Below, piece after piece: positions 26,870 to 36,695 of a stretch of 64,000 nucleotides of DNA. Origin of the DNA: Bacteriovorax sp. (GTDB taxonomy: Bacteria > Bdellovibrionota > Bacteriovoracia > Bacteriovoracales > Bacteriovoracaceae); the NCBI GenBank assembly GCA_018060625.1, contig JAGOVS010000003.1, positions 1-64,000 of the forward strand, in the 5' to 3' direction. The notes below the pieces were generated by a model, which was given only the letters and a program-made list of their open reading frames with translations, searched no databases and had not been told where the DNA came from. Both the position numbers and the translations under genes were made by a program. The stretch's first letter is position 1. Each line of letters opens with the position of its first letter.

Positions 26870-28927
26870 ATGTCGAAGTTAGATATTAACAAATTCATGG
26901 ACGAGAATTATAAAATTGCCGATTTTTCTCATCTTCATTGGACAGGTAATTTTCAACAGTATCTCGATTTAGTTGCAGAAAATCCTCGCATAACAAGAAA
27001 TGCTTTTCAACGAGTTCACGATATGGTGATGACCTATGGATTCACGAATTATACGGAATACAAAAAAGAAGTCACGCGATACCACTTTTTTGATGATCCT
27101 ATACACAATGGAAAAGATGCTGTCTTTGGAATTGACGTTCACTTAATGAAGTTAGTGAATTTTTTTAAGTCTGCGGCAGCTGGTTATGGAACAGAAAAGC
27201 GAGTTCTTTTATTACATGGCCCAGTTGGTTCAGCAAAGTCTTCTATTTCAAGAATGATTAAAAAAGGTCTTGAACATTATTCTCGCTCGGACGCAGGGGC
27301 CCTTTATACATTTGAATGGTTTGATGAGCAGGAGTCTGACATTCTTGGTGGGCAGAAAGTTTTTCCTTCTCCAATGCATGAAGAGCCCCTTAAGTTACTT
27401 CCGATTGAGGTAAGAAAAGCCTTTCTTGAAGAAATCAACAAAGGAAGAAAGGACGGTTATAAAATAAACATTAAAGCGGAAGTCTGTCCTGCTGATCGTT
27501 ATATTCTTGATGGTTATTTAAAAAAATATAATGGGGACTGGAAAAAAGTTTTATCGCATGTCAGAGTGAAACGCCTCTTGCTTTCGGAAAAAGACCGCAT
27601 TGGGATTGGCACATTCCAGCCAAAAGACGAAAAAAATCAAGACTCAACGGAATTAACTGGAGACATCAACTATCGCAAGATTGCACAGTATGGATCAGAC
27701 TCTGATCCTCGAGCATTTAATTTTGATGGGGAATTTAATATTGCTAATCGAGGGATCGTAGAATTTATCGAGATGTTAAAACTGGATGTGGCCTTTCTTT
27801 ATGATCTTCTAGGGGCTTCTCAGGAGCAATCAATTAAACCTAAAAAATTTGCTCAGACGGACATTGATGAGGTGATTTTAGGACATACAAATGAACCAGA
27901 ATTCAGAAAGCTTCAATCAAATGAATTTATGGAAGCCTTAAGGGATAGAACCGTTAAGATAGATGTCCCTTATATTACTCGCTTGGATCAAGAAGTAAAA
28001 ATTTATCAAAAAGATTTTAATGCCGAAAAAATTCCCCATGTGCACATTGCCCCTCATACAATTGAGATGGCCGCAACATGGTCGATACTAACTCGCTTGG
28101 AAGAACCAAAAAAGTCCGACTTAACAAAACTTCAAAAGTTGAAATTATATAACGGTAAAACATTGCCAGGTTATAATGAGGACAATGTAAAAGAATTAAG
28201 AAAAGAGGCCATACGAGAAGGTTTAGAAGGAATATCACCTCGCTATATTCAAGATAAACTTTCAAATTCTCTTGTAAAACATGGTCATGTTGGTTGTCTT
28301 AATCCATTTATGGTCTTCAATGAATTGGAGTCGGGATTAAAGCATCACGGTCTTATTAATTCGCCTGAGCAGTTAGACCATTACAAAGAGATGTTAGCGA
28401 TCGCTCGACAGGAATACGAGGATACAGTTAAAAATGATGTTCAAAAAGCAATTTCAGTGGATGAATCGGCCATACAAACTCTCTGTGCTAACTATATTGA
28501 CAATATAAAGGCCTATACTCAAAAAGAAAAAATTAGAAATAAATATTCTAATAAACTAGAAGACGCTGATGAGCGCTTTATGAGAAGTATTGAAGAAAAA
28601 ATTGATATTCCAGAATCGAGAAAAGACATCTATAGACGCGAGATAATGAATTACATAGGTGCCCTCGCTATCGAAGGGAAGGTTTTTGATTACAAAATGA
28701 ATGAGCGACTTCATCGCGCACTTGAATTGAAACTTTTCGAGGATCAAAAAGATTCTATAAAGCTGACCACAATTATTTCGAAAGTTGTCGACAAGGAAAC
28801 TCAAGAGAAAATTGATGTTGTAAAATCACGTTTAATTAAGACTCATGGTTACTGTGAAATTTGTGCGACTGATGCACTTAATTTTGTGGCCTCGATTTTT
28901 GCTAAAGGTGACTCCGCTAAATCGTAA
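26870..28927 (+). CDS. prkA: PrkA-family serine protein kinase
   Basis: 685 residues, ATG after AGGGGGATCA. An AAA+-like N-terminal domain with Walker [10 protein letters not shown] (117-125) is preceded by the conserved [14 protein letters not shown], and a C-terminal PrkA domain follows. Homologues YeaG (E. coli) and PrkA (Bacillus) act in stress, stationary-phase or sporulation regulation, and reported activities include protein kinase and Lon-like functions. Length is normal (630-690). First gene of prkA-yhbH-spoVR, with 14 nt to the next gene. This operon is divergent from a PP2C phosphatase gene. Confidence 0.93.
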   Translation: MSKLDINKFMDENYKIADFSHLHWTGNFQQYLDLVAENPRITRNAFQRVHDMVMTYGFTNYTEYKKEVTRYHFFDDPIHNGKDAVFGIDVHLMKLVNFFKSAAAGYGTEKRVLLLHGPVGSAKSSISRMIKKGLEHYSRSDAGALYTFEWFDEQESDILGGQKVFPSPMHEEPLKLLPIEVRKAFLEEINKGRKDGYKINIKAEVCPADRYILDGYLKKYNGDWKKVLSHVRVKRLLLSEKDRIGIGTFQPKDEKNQDSTELTGDINYRKIAQYGSDSDPRAFNFDGEFNIANRGIVEFIEMLKLDVAFLYDLLGASQEQSIKPKKFAQTDIDEVILGHTNEPEFRKLQSNEFMEALRDRTVKIDVPYITRLDQEVKIYQKDFNAEKIPHVHIAPHTIEMAATWSILTRLEEPKKSDLTKLQKLKLYNGKTLPGYNEDNVKELRKEAIREGLEGISPRYIQDKLSNSLVKHGHVGCLNPFMVFNELESGLKHHGLINSPEQLDHYKEMLAIARQEYEDTVKNDVQKAISVDESAIQTLCANYIDNIKAYTQKEKIRNKYSNKLEDADERFMRSIEEKIDIPESRKDIYRREIMNYIGALAIEGKVFDYKMNERLHRALELKLFEDQKDSIKLTTIISKVVDKETQEKIDVVKSRLIKTHGYCEICATDALNFVASIFAKGDSAKS

Positions 28928-28941
28928 AAGGGATCAGGATT

Positions 28942-30057
28942 ATGGATCATCCAATTAAAAGAGATCACGCGCGTTTTAGAAAAATAGTGAAGGGACGTAT
29001 TCGTGATAACCTTCGTAAGTATGTTTCAAAAGGTGAAATGCCATCTCCTAAAGGGGATGGCACCTTTAAAATACCTATGCCCTCTATTGATACTCCAAGA
29101 TTTAAATTTGGCGATAAAAGTCAGGGGGGAATGGGGCAAGGTCAAGGTGAGGCCGGCGACCCGGTAGATGGACAAGCGGGAGAAGAGGCCGGTAGCGGAG
29201 GAGAAGTTGGAAATAGTGCAGGTAATAAAGAACTTGAAGTTGATTTAAGTCTCGAAGAACTCGCTTCGATCTTGGGGGAAGAGCTTGCTCTTCCTCGCAT
29301 TGAACCGAAAGGGAAGAAGGCCATGCCTTCAGTGACAAATAAATACACCTCAATTGGCATGACGGGGCCAAATTCACTTAAACATTTTAAACGCACTTAC
29401 AGAGAAGCGATGAAAAGACAGATTGCCTCTGGCAGTTATGATTTTCTCGATCCTCGAGTGATCCCTGTTAAGCGTGATTTTAGATACAGGGCCAGCGATG
29501 CCAAAGTTGAATTTGAGAATTCTGCAGTAGTTATTTATATGATGGATGTCTCCGGATCTATGGGGGATGAACAAAAAGAAATTGTTCGCACAGAAAGTTT
29601 TTGGATCAATCTCTGGCTGAAAAGCCAATATAAGGACATTGAAGTCCGCTATATTATCCATGATGCTACCGCTAAAGAAGTGGATGCAGAAACTTTTTTT
29701 AAAACCCGAGAAAGTGGGGGGACGCTAATTTCAAGTGCACTTAAGTTGTGTCGGGATATTATCCAAGTTGATTATGACCCCAGTGAATGGAATATATATC
29801 CATTTCATTTTTCCGATGGGGATAACTGGTCAGCGGATGATACAAAACTGTGTTTGGAAATTTTAGATCAAGATCTTCTCCCGGCCTCCAACGTGTTTTG
29901 TTATGGGCAAGTTGAGAGTCGTTATGGTTCCGGTCAATTTTATAAAGATCTTGCCGGTCGCTACGGTGAAGATAATGAGAAGGTGATACTCTCAAAAATA
30001 AAAAACAAAGATGCCATCTTAGATTCAATTAAAGATTTTTTAGGCAAAGGAAAATAA
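28942..30057 (+). CDS. yhbH: YhbH/YeaH-family (DUF444) vWA-like protein
   Basis: 371 residues. The N-terminus [21 protein letters not shown] is typical of DUF444. A Gly/Gln-rich stretch follows (60-95). The C-terminal half is a von Willebrand A-like domain with the MIDAS-type sequence MDVSGSM (201-207). It is always found with PrkA and SpoVR and may act as an adaptor in their stress response. Cytosolic. It lies 14 nt after prkA and 3 nt before spoVR. Confidence 0.92.
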   Translation: MDHPIKRDHARFRKIVKGRIRDNLRKYVSKGEMPSPKGDGTFKIPMPSIDTPRFKFGDKSQGGMGQGQGEAGDPVDGQAGEEAGSGGEVGNSAGNKELEVDLSLEELASILGEELALPRIEPKGKKAMPSVTNKYTSIGMTGPNSLKHFKRTYREAMKRQIASGSYDFLDPRVIPVKRDFRYRASDAKVEFENSAVVIYMMDVSGSMGDEQKEIVRTESFWINLWLKSQYKDIEVRYIIHDATAKEVDAETFFKTRESGGTLISSALKLCRDIIQVDYDPSEWNIYPFHFSDGDNWSADDTKLCLEILDQDLLPASNVFCYGQVESRYGSGQFYKDLAGRYGEDNEKVILSKIKNKDAILDSIKDFLGKGK

Positions 30058-30060
30058 TCT

Positions 30061-31560
30061 ATGGCCGATAGAACAAGACCTCTCGATGGTGAGCTTTTAA
30101 GAATAAGAGATGAAATTTATAATTACGCTTTAGAATTTGGTCTGGATTTTTATCCTGTGCGTTTTGAAGTTTGTGATTACGATACAATAAATATATTAGC
30201 GGCCCAAGGAGGCTTTCCAAGTCGGTTCCCCCATTGGCGATTTGGCATGGATTATGATCAACTCTCAAAAGGTTATGCTTACGGACTACAGAAAATTTAT
30301 GAAATGGTGATCAATACAAATCCTTGTTACGCCTATCTCCTCAATGCCAATCATATTGTTGATCAAAAAATCGTTATGGCCCATGTTTATGGGCATGCTG
30401 ATTTTTTTAAGAATAATGCTTGGTTTGCCAATACAGATAGAAATATGATGGCGGTTATGGCCAATCATGGAACAAAAATCAGACGCTACATGGAGCGCTA
30501 TGGGCAAAATAAAATCGAAGAATTTATTGATCGCGTCCTTTCAATTGAGAATCTCATTGATGTAGACATGCTTTTTGAGACTCTGGACTTAAAACGTCAA
30601 AGAGAAGAGCGTTTAATTATTGCCAAAGAAGAAATTGCCAATGCCGAAGATGGACGCTCTAATGCCCTTAAGTCATTTATGCGAACCAAAGAAAAGGCCG
30701 GAAGATTGAGTGACGCTCAAGAAAAAGTTGAGTCACAAGAAATGCGAGAGAAAAAAATTGAGACTCCCAGAGACGTCATGTTTTATCTACTTGAGAATGC
30801 TCCATTAGAAGAATGGGAAGCAGATATTTTAGGAATTCTTCGCGATGAGGCCTATTATTTTCTGCCTCAAAGGTTGACTAAAATTATGAATGAAGGTTGG
30901 GCCAGTTATTGGCATTCACATATCATGACAAACCGAGCGCTGAAGGCTTCTGAAATTATTGATTATGCCGATCACCATGCAGGTGTTATGGCCATGAGCC
31001 GGCAAAATATTAATCCCTACAGAATCGGTATTGAGCTTTTTCGTGATATTGAATATCGTTGGGATACAGGGCGATTTGGTAAAGAATACAACGATTGTGA
31101 AGACATGCATGCAAAGCTCAATTGGGATTCTCAATTGGGTTTAGGACGAAGTAAAATTTTTGAAGTCAGAAAAACGCATAATGATGTCAGTTTTATTGAT
31201 GAATTCTTTACGCCAGAATTCTGCGAGCGTCAGCAGCTTTTTACTGCGAAATATAATCCTCGCACTGGGCGCAATGAAATTGAGACACGAGATTTTGTAG
31301 AAATTAAAAATAAACTTCTCACCCAGCTCTCGAACTTTGGCTCTCCAGTCATTGAAGTGGAGAGTGGAAATTATCAGAATCGAGGCGAGCTTCTTCTTCG
31401 TCACGTTCACCATGGAGTAGATCTCGATTTTGCCTACGCTTCGGATACACTCAGAAATCTGTATGCCCTCTGGAAGAGACCAGTCAACATAACAAGTCGA
31501 CAAGAGGATCAAAACATTACCCTCAGTTTTGATGGATCGGAGTTTAAACAAATCAAATAA
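30061..31560 (+). CDS. spoVR: SpoVR family protein
   Basis: 499 residues. Conserved blocks: HVYGHADFFKNN (108-119), a charged helical middle, and MNEGWASYWHSHIM (about 278-291), whose His/Glu residues suggest a metal site. Named after a Bacillus spore-cortex gene, but in Gram-negative bacteria (YcgB) it goes with PrkA and YhbH in a stress module. Third gene of the operon; nothing shows sporulation. A weak A/T-rich fold follows, with no clear terminator. Confidence 0.93.
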   Translation: MADRTRPLDGELLRIRDEIYNYALEFGLDFYPVRFEVCDYDTINILAAQGGFPSRFPHWRFGMDYDQLSKGYAYGLQKIYEMVINTNPCYAYLLNANHIVDQKIVMAHVYGHADFFKNNAWFANTDRNMMAVMANHGTKIRRYMERYGQNKIEEFIDRVLSIENLIDVDMLFETLDLKRQREERLIIAKEEIANAEDGRSNALKSFMRTKEKAGRLSDAQEKVESQEMREKKIETPRDVMFYLLENAPLEEWEADILGILRDEAYYFLPQRLTKIMNEGWASYWHSHIMTNRALKASEIIDYADHHAGVMAMSRQNINPYRIGIELFRDIEYRWDTGRFGKEYNDCEDMHAKLNWDSQLGLGRSKIFEVRKTHNDVSFIDEFFTPEFCERQQLFTAKYNPRTGRNEIETRDFVEIKNKLLTQLSNFGSPVIEVESGNYQNRGELLLRHVHHGVDLDFAYASDTLRNLYALWKRPVNITSRQEDQNITLSFDGSEFKQIK

Positions 31561-31629
31561 ATCTAGACTGCCCTTTCATTATCAGAGTAGAATAAATGAA
31601 AATTATCAACTCGATCATGAAAGGATGTC

Positions 31630-33492
31630 ATGAGACCAATATTTTTTAATCTTCTTTTTATTTTATCTTTTTTATTCAATACCACTGTCCAGGCAAAACC
31701 TACTCCTATTGCGGAAGTCGTAAAGATTAGAGGTGAGGCGACTGAACTAAGTCCTGGATCCAAGATGGCCAGAAATGTTGTGTTGGGTGATAAATTCATT
31801 GAAGACACTTCAGTTTTGACGGGTCCGAAGAGCTTTCTTAAAATGAGATTTATCGATGGATCAGAGATGAATCTTGGTCCTGAAAGTAAAATTATTATTT
31901 CGGAAATGAAGCAAAACTCAGTCGGGATTATTTCACTCCTTAAAGGGAGGATTCGTACTGAAGTTCAAAAGGATGCCAATCCCACTGGGAATAAGTTTTT
32001 TGTCAAAACCAGAACGGCAGCTATGGGAGTGAGGGGAACCGATTTTCAAACAATATATAATCCTGACAATAAAATGACTTCTCTTCTGACATACAAAGGT
32101 GAAGTGGCCCTGGCCAAGGTTGATGAAAAGACTTTCGAAAAAATTCAAAATGCTGCTCAAAAAGAAGTTGTCAGAAACGAGCAGACTAACTCGCCAGAGA
32201 TCAAAGAAATCCCAGCAAAGCGATTGGATGAAACTGAAGAGTTGAATAAAATCCTTAAAAGTAAAACAACAGTCGTTGTGCCGTCTGGGCAAAATGCATT
32301 TTCTTCAGATACACTTAAAAAAGCGTCACTCCCTGTAAAGATCTCTCCTCTTCAGTTAGAGGCCCTTTACAAAAATCAAGATTTTCAAGAAAAGGCAGCG
32401 GCCAATATCAATCAAAAAGGCGCTGGAGATGAGGCCTCAAAAAAAGGCAGTCTTAAATCGGCCGCTCAGGTGGCGCCTGCCGAAGGTTTTTACAACGATA
32501 AAACAGGAGATTTTGCGCCCAAATCTGGAGGTTTCATTGATTTGGCCACAGGTCTTTATGTTGCGCCTGACAGTGAAGCCAAACTTGATAGTTTGACGGG
32601 AGTTTATGTTTCGAAAAAAATTGGTTCTATTGATGCGGACACTGGGCAATACGTGGCCCCTAAAGGTCTTGTTCTCGATGCAAAAAAAGGATTTGTTCTA
32701 GATGGTGACTCTGAAAAAAAACCAGAATTACTTGCTCTTCGGGAAGACATGAATCGTACGATCGCCAAAGACCTTGTTATTGGCAGTGAAGTGTTGAAAG
32801 GAAATGAGAGTTTTAACATTAACGAAAAGTTCATTCGCGATCGCGTAGCAGTTTCACTTTGGGGAATGGGGCAAAATATAAAATCCAATGCTTCTCAGTC
32901 CAATTCGCCTTATCTTGAATTAGATTCATCGGATGCATTAAAGTTAGCACTTGAATGGAGCATGGCCTCAAATAATCGTTTTTCTCCCATCGTGGGGCTA
33001 GATTACAGCATTTTGAACTACTCAGGAAAAATGGCCAAAGGAGTGACTCAAACGTCGAAAAAAACGCTTGGTCTCTCCCTTGGGGCCGAATATGCAATGA
33101 CGAAAAATATCAATCTCTACGCCAAGCTTGGACTCCACCAAAATCATTATCTTAATCAAAGCGCAGTTGATGCGTACAACTTAGAGAAGATTGTCCTAAC
33201 TCGTTTTAGTTCTGGATTAAACGCAGAGATTTGGAGACAGGATCGTTGGGGAGTCGATGGCAAATTGGAAGGTTTATTGACCTTTCGAAAACGAATTAAC
33301 AATCTAATCGTTCACCCGGGGACCGGATTTTCTTTAGGGCTATTCTCCAAGTATCGCCTTGGAGAGAGAAAATGGTTAGCTCTTGGTTTTAGTTTTGAGC
33401 AACAAAATCAAAGGGTCGTTAGCGCGAATTTTGAAAATCGGATGGAACGAAAGAGCAGTGGGCCTGAATTGAAATATTTAGCTGATTTTTAA
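31630..33492 (+). CDS. FecR-domain protein with short repeats and C-terminal beta-barrel
   Basis: 620 residues, ATG after AAAGGATGTC. Signal peptide to about residue 22 (VQA). A FecR domain (about 25-165) includes the signature TRTAAMGVRGTDF (128-140). A low-complexity linker follows, then four near-repeats of 15-18 residues (about 285-355) of the type GFxDxxTGxYVAP. The last 220 residues are strand-rich, likely an outer-membrane barrel ending LKYLADF. The FecR part faces the periplasm. There is no adjacent ECF sigma or anti-sigma gene, so classical iron signalling is unlikely. Possibly a surface anchor or sensor. The convergent gene ends 11 nt away. Confidence 0.65.
   Translation: MRPIFFNLLFILSFLFNTTVQAKPTPIAEVVKIRGEATELSPGSKMARNVVLGDKFIEDTSVLTGPKSFLKMRFIDGSEMNLGPESKIIISEMKQNSVGIISLLKGRIRTEVQKDANPTGNKFFVKTRTAAMGVRGTDFQTIYNPDNKMTSLLTYKGEVALAKVDEKTFEKIQNAAQKEVVRNEQTNSPEIKEIPAKRLDETEELNKILKSKTTVVVPSGQNAFSSDTLKKASLPVKISPLQLEALYKNQDFQEKAAANINQKGAGDEASKKGSLKSAAQVAPAEGFYNDKTGDFAPKSGGFIDLATGLYVAPDSEAKLDSLTGVYVSKKIGSIDADTGQYVAPKGLVLDAKKGFVLDGDSEKKPELLALREDMNRTIAKDLVIGSEVLKGNESFNINEKFIRDRVAVSLWGMGQNIKSNASQSNSPYLELDSSDALKLALEWSMASNNRFSPIVGLDYSILNYSGKMAKGVTQTSKKTLGLSLGAEYAMTKNINLYAKLGLHQNHYLNQSAVDAYNLEKIVLTRFSSGLNAEIWRQDRWGVDGKLEGLLTFRKRINNLIVHPGTGFSLGLFSKYRLGERKWLALGFSFEQQNQRVVSANFENRMERKSSGPELKYLADF
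32485..32694 (+). repeat. Four in-frame protein repeats (GFxDxxTGxYVAP type)
   Basis: Within the FecR-barrel gene, residues about 286-355 hold GFYNDKTGDFAPKSG, GFIDLATGLYVAPDS, KLDSLTGVYVSKKIG and SIDADTGQYVAPKG, then a decayed fifth unit (LVLDAKKGFVLD). DNA identity between units is low, so the repeat is old. Such units may form a beta-hairpin stack or a binding surface. Confidence 0.7.
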
Positions 33493-33503
33493 ACGTTCAA
33501 AAC

Positions 33504-34955
33504 TTATTTGGTATTCATTTTTATATTCTGGCCATCGAGCTCTTCAATATCTCTTTGGTCAACACTGATCGTTTCTTTAAGAGGGATGATTTCTTTTTTT
33601 TCCTTTAAAGAGTCGAGTGTCATTTCTTTATCACTGAAAATCACTTCATCTCTATTCATCGTTTTTCCTAGATTTTCCCATTGCATGAATTGCAATGAAA
33701 GCCAGCAGCTCATTCCATCAAAAGAACGACAGGCCCTCTCAGTGCTTTCTTCAATGATTCTTTTGTCATATTTTTTTTCACTTGCTCCCAAAACATTGGA
33801 AACGTAACTTTCCATGATACTAACTTCAAAAGGCGGGACTTGTTTAAAATCAATTTTAAGGAGTGCCAATTCTTTTTGGGCCTCTATAAAGCGTTTTTCT
33901 CGGATGAGAAAGGCCACTTTTATCGCTCTTTTATTTCTAGGATCCAGGGATTTGTTGGACTCATTGTCGAGCATACTCAGTCCATCCCCCCATTGATTGA
34001 GAATCCACGCTAAGGGAATGGCCCTCTCTAGTGAGTTTGCAGAATCTTGCTTTTTTTGGAGCGCTAGGCGGAAATGGCCAAAGGCCAATTCGTACTCCTT
34101 ATTTTGAAGATTAATAGTACCTTTGATATTTTCAGCATTGGCCGAATCGATGTCGTCTATAAATGACAGTGCTTTTTGAATATCAGTTGGTGATCCAGAT
34201 CTTAAATACATGAAGGCCACAATTTCTCTCAATCGTTTTGATTGATATGAGCTCTCTGGAAGAAGGGAGAGAAGGTTGAGTAAATCTTTTTCTTTATTTA
34301 AGTAGAGCCCACTTTTTAGCCATAACCTGGCCATCTCGTCATCACTTAAAATGTACTCGACATCTGTTAAAAGATTTTTTTGAACCCCTCTTTGATCTTT
34401 GAGTTTAAGTTTGATCATGGTATCCGTCCAAAAAAGATCTGTCTTAGAAGTCTTTCCCGTGTAGAAAAGACAGGCCTCTTTTTCTTTCTTAAGGGATTCA
34501 AGATTTTCAGTCACCATAAAATTAAGGATGCGCAAAAGGCAAATTTGAGAATAGATTGCAGGATTAGTCAGTTTTTTATCATTTAAATATTCAAGCGATT
34601 CATGGTATCGACCTTCGATAAAAGCAATAATGGCCAGATAGCGGTTCTTAACGACAGCAATTCTGCTTTTTCTGTCATCAATTCGCAAAAGGTAAAATTG
34701 AGCAGATCGTAAATCACCATTGATCAGTTTAAATTTAGCGCGGAGAAGGTTTTCTAAATCAGCGCCTCGTCCTATGGCCTCTTGTTGCAGTTCCAATTCT
34801 AAAGAGGCGGCATTTTTAAATTCATCCTCTTCCAATAGGATTTCATTGAGTGCCGAGGGCGTTATTTGTCCCATATCTTGGGCCTCTCCTCTTTTGATTA
34901 GCTGTAAAAAGAGGAGTGCAGTACTCAGGAATAAAAGGACAGCTCTTTGTTTCAT
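33504..34955 (-). CDS. Exported TPR-like helical-repeat protein
   Basis: 483 residues. Signal peptide ends near GEA (residue 25). The rest is almost entirely helical, with TPR-like pairs such as FIEGRYHESLEYLNDKKL, NLQNKEYELAFGHFRLAL and LIREKRFIEAQKELALL. Two Cys near 395-405 may pair. TPR proteins in the periplasm usually scaffold envelope complexes, but the partner is unknown. The start lies only 36 nt from the divergent gene's start, so the two promoters must overlap or one gene is expressed from inside the other. Confidence 0.6.
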   Translation of the reverse strand: MKQRAVLLFLSTALLFLQLIKRGEAQDMGQITPSALNEILLEEDEFKNAASLELELQQEAIGRGADLENLLRAKFKLINGDLRSAQFYLLRIDDRKSRIAVVKNRYLAIIAFIEGRYHESLEYLNDKKLTNPAIYSQICLLRILNFMVTENLESLKKEKEACLFYTGKTSKTDLFWTDTMIKLKLKDQRGVQKNLLTDVEYILSDDEMARLWLKSGLYLNKEKDLLNLLSLLPESSYQSKRLREIVAFMYLRSGSPTDIQKALSFIDDIDSANAENIKGTINLQNKEYELAFGHFRLALQKKQDSANSLERAIPLAWILNQWGDGLSMLDNESNKSLDPRNKRAIKVAFLIREKRFIEAQKELALLKIDFKQVPPFEVSIMESYVSNVLGASEKKYDKRIIEESTERACRSFDGMSCWLSLQFMQWENLGKTMNRDEVIFSDKEMTLDSLKEKKEIIPLKETISVDQRDIEELDGQNIKMNTK

Positions 34956-34991
34956 ATTTAATCTTTCGGCTAAACTTCCGATAACTTGAAT

Positions 34992-36680
34992 ATGTTTTAC
35001 AAAATGCTTTTTCTCTTATGCCAACTCATAATCTCCATGAATTCATGGGCCCTAGTCCCATTGGAGAGTTTGGTTTTGGGAAATTTTTCTGAGCAGTATT
35101 CAGAGAGTGATTCCGACCCTCTCAATTATGTCTTTACCCGTGAACGAGGCAATAAGGGATCAAATCGAGAGTTAAAGCGAGAATTGGCACTTTATCGTGG
35201 GCTCTATGAAGAAGGAAGAAATATGGGCAACTACTGTAAAAAAAATCGCCCAATTACTTATGGGACTGAATGGCAAAAAATACAAGTTATGCGCTCCATT
35301 TTGTCTGATGTTCAATATATTGGTTTAGATCTAACGAGCCGGGCCCTTCCTGCATATGCCAAAGCACTGGAGTTTAGTAAAGTAGAGTATGAACATTTAG
35401 TTCAAGGACTCGTGGGAAATTATTGCTCAACGAATTTGTCGGTAATCAGCAAGAAAGAGTTACTTAATAATTTATTAATTAAATATGATCGAGAGAGCAC
35501 TTATCGACTGCCAAATGTATCAGGCAACCCTTTCTTTCCAGATCACTTAGAAACTTTTCTCTCTCCAAAGGCCGCACTTGAGCAAGAATTCAAATACACG
35601 GTAAAACTTTTTCAATCCTTATGCTCTTGGGGAGGAAACCCTACCAATGCGGGGTTAATGCTTCCCCTCATAAAGCACCCGGCGATAATGGCGTTTATTT
35701 TTAGACAAATGAATAATCAGGCCATTGAATGGAAAGAGGCGGATAATTCTCTCTATCTAAAAGAAGATAAAAAGACCACCCAGGTCTGGTGTGACAATCT
35801 CATTTGTCGAAAATCAAGTCCGGAAAATTTTTATAGCTCGATCCATTACTCTGTTGGTGGAACTAATTTGAGTGAGGATTTTAAACGACTTTATTGTGAA
35901 GATTTTTTGATGCAAGACTTTAAACCAGCTGAAAACGATGAACGCTTGAATGCGATCATGAGAGCGAGAAGCATTGAAGAAGAAAATTTCATAAACTCAC
36001 AATTGATTGCCCTTATCACGGGTGTTCCTGATTTTTTAATGCGTCTTGAAAAATTTTCCGCTGGTGAGGATCTACTTCGCTCTAGTGTCGATTATACTTG
36101 GAATAAATGGGCCCACACACAAACTGATCAGCTTCATCGCGATCTCTATTTTGAAGAGCCCTTGATGATAGAGTTATTAACTCGTTCTATGTATTTTGAT
36201 CCTAGGGTTTTGCGCTTTAAGGTGGCCTTTGATGTGAATCTTGGAGAATTTGATCGCGCCTCTGAACGTGTCGGGAAAGTGAGATTAAGTTTTAAACTCC
36301 CCCTGCATCGATCATTTATTCATTATTATCGCGAAGCTTTAAAAAACATAGACCCAAGAGATCTAAATGAAAAAGAGCGCCTACTGAAGCGATTCAAAAT
36401 TCAGTTGACGGGGAGCCTCAATCAAGCGCGGGAGAAATTGATCATTCCTCCTTGGAAAGGGGATTTAGAGGGGCTTATCGCCAGAGAGCTCTCCGAACAA
36501 ATCATGAGTTTTTCTGATAAAGACTTCACGCTGATGGAGACGGGCGTTGAAGAAGTACCTATAGAAATCAATTATGGCCTTTTTGCTTTAAAGTATATCA
36601 ATCATCAAAAAACGGTTCAGAATAGACGATCCAATTCCTCATTAAAAAGCACATCTGAAATGACAAGTAAATCAAACTAG
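34992..36680 (+). CDS. Large exported protein of unknown function
   Basis: 562 residues from ATG 34992; TTG 34986 is an alternative, and neither has a good ribosome-binding site. Signal peptide to about residue 20 (SMNSWA). The mature protein is helix-rich, with several Cys (for example GNYCKKN, GNYCSTN, QSLCSWGG, WCDNLICRK) that could form disulfides. I recognise no domain. The C-terminus is Ser/Asn/Lys-rich. Its stop is 15 nt before the sigma factor gene, so both may be on one mRNA. Divergent from the TPR protein gene. Confidence 0.5.
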   Translation: MFYKMLFLLCQLIISMNSWALVPLESLVLGNFSEQYSESDSDPLNYVFTRERGNKGSNRELKRELALYRGLYEEGRNMGNYCKKNRPITYGTEWQKIQVMRSILSDVQYIGLDLTSRALPAYAKALEFSKVEYEHLVQGLVGNYCSTNLSVISKKELLNNLLIKYDRESTYRLPNVSGNPFFPDHLETFLSPKAALEQEFKYTVKLFQSLCSWGGNPTNAGLMLPLIKHPAIMAFIFRQMNNQAIEWKEADNSLYLKEDKKTTQVWCDNLICRKSSPENFYSSIHYSVGGTNLSEDFKRLYCEDFLMQDFKPAENDERLNAIMRARSIEEENFINSQLIALITGVPDFLMRLEKFSAGEDLLRSSVDYTWNKWAHTQTDQLHRDLYFEEPLMIELLTRSMYFDPRVLRFKVAFDVNLGEFDRASERVGKVRLSFKLPLHRSFIHYYREALKNIDPRDLNEKERLLKRFKIQLTGSLNQAREKLIIPPWKGDLEGLIARELSEQIMSFSDKDFTLMETGVEEVPIEINYGLFALKYINHQKTVQNRRSNSSLKSTSEMTSKSN

Positions 36681-36695
36681 GCTAGACTGCAAGGT

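Noticed and set aside
29056-29076. GATGGCACC matching the palindrome end motif
   Set aside because: It lies inside yhbH coding sequence, in frame with conserved protein, and has no inverted partner.
29102-29396. Two Pro/Ser-rich minus-strand frames of about 85-90 codons
   Set aside because: They are shadows of the Gly-rich segment of yhbH, with no ribosome-binding site.
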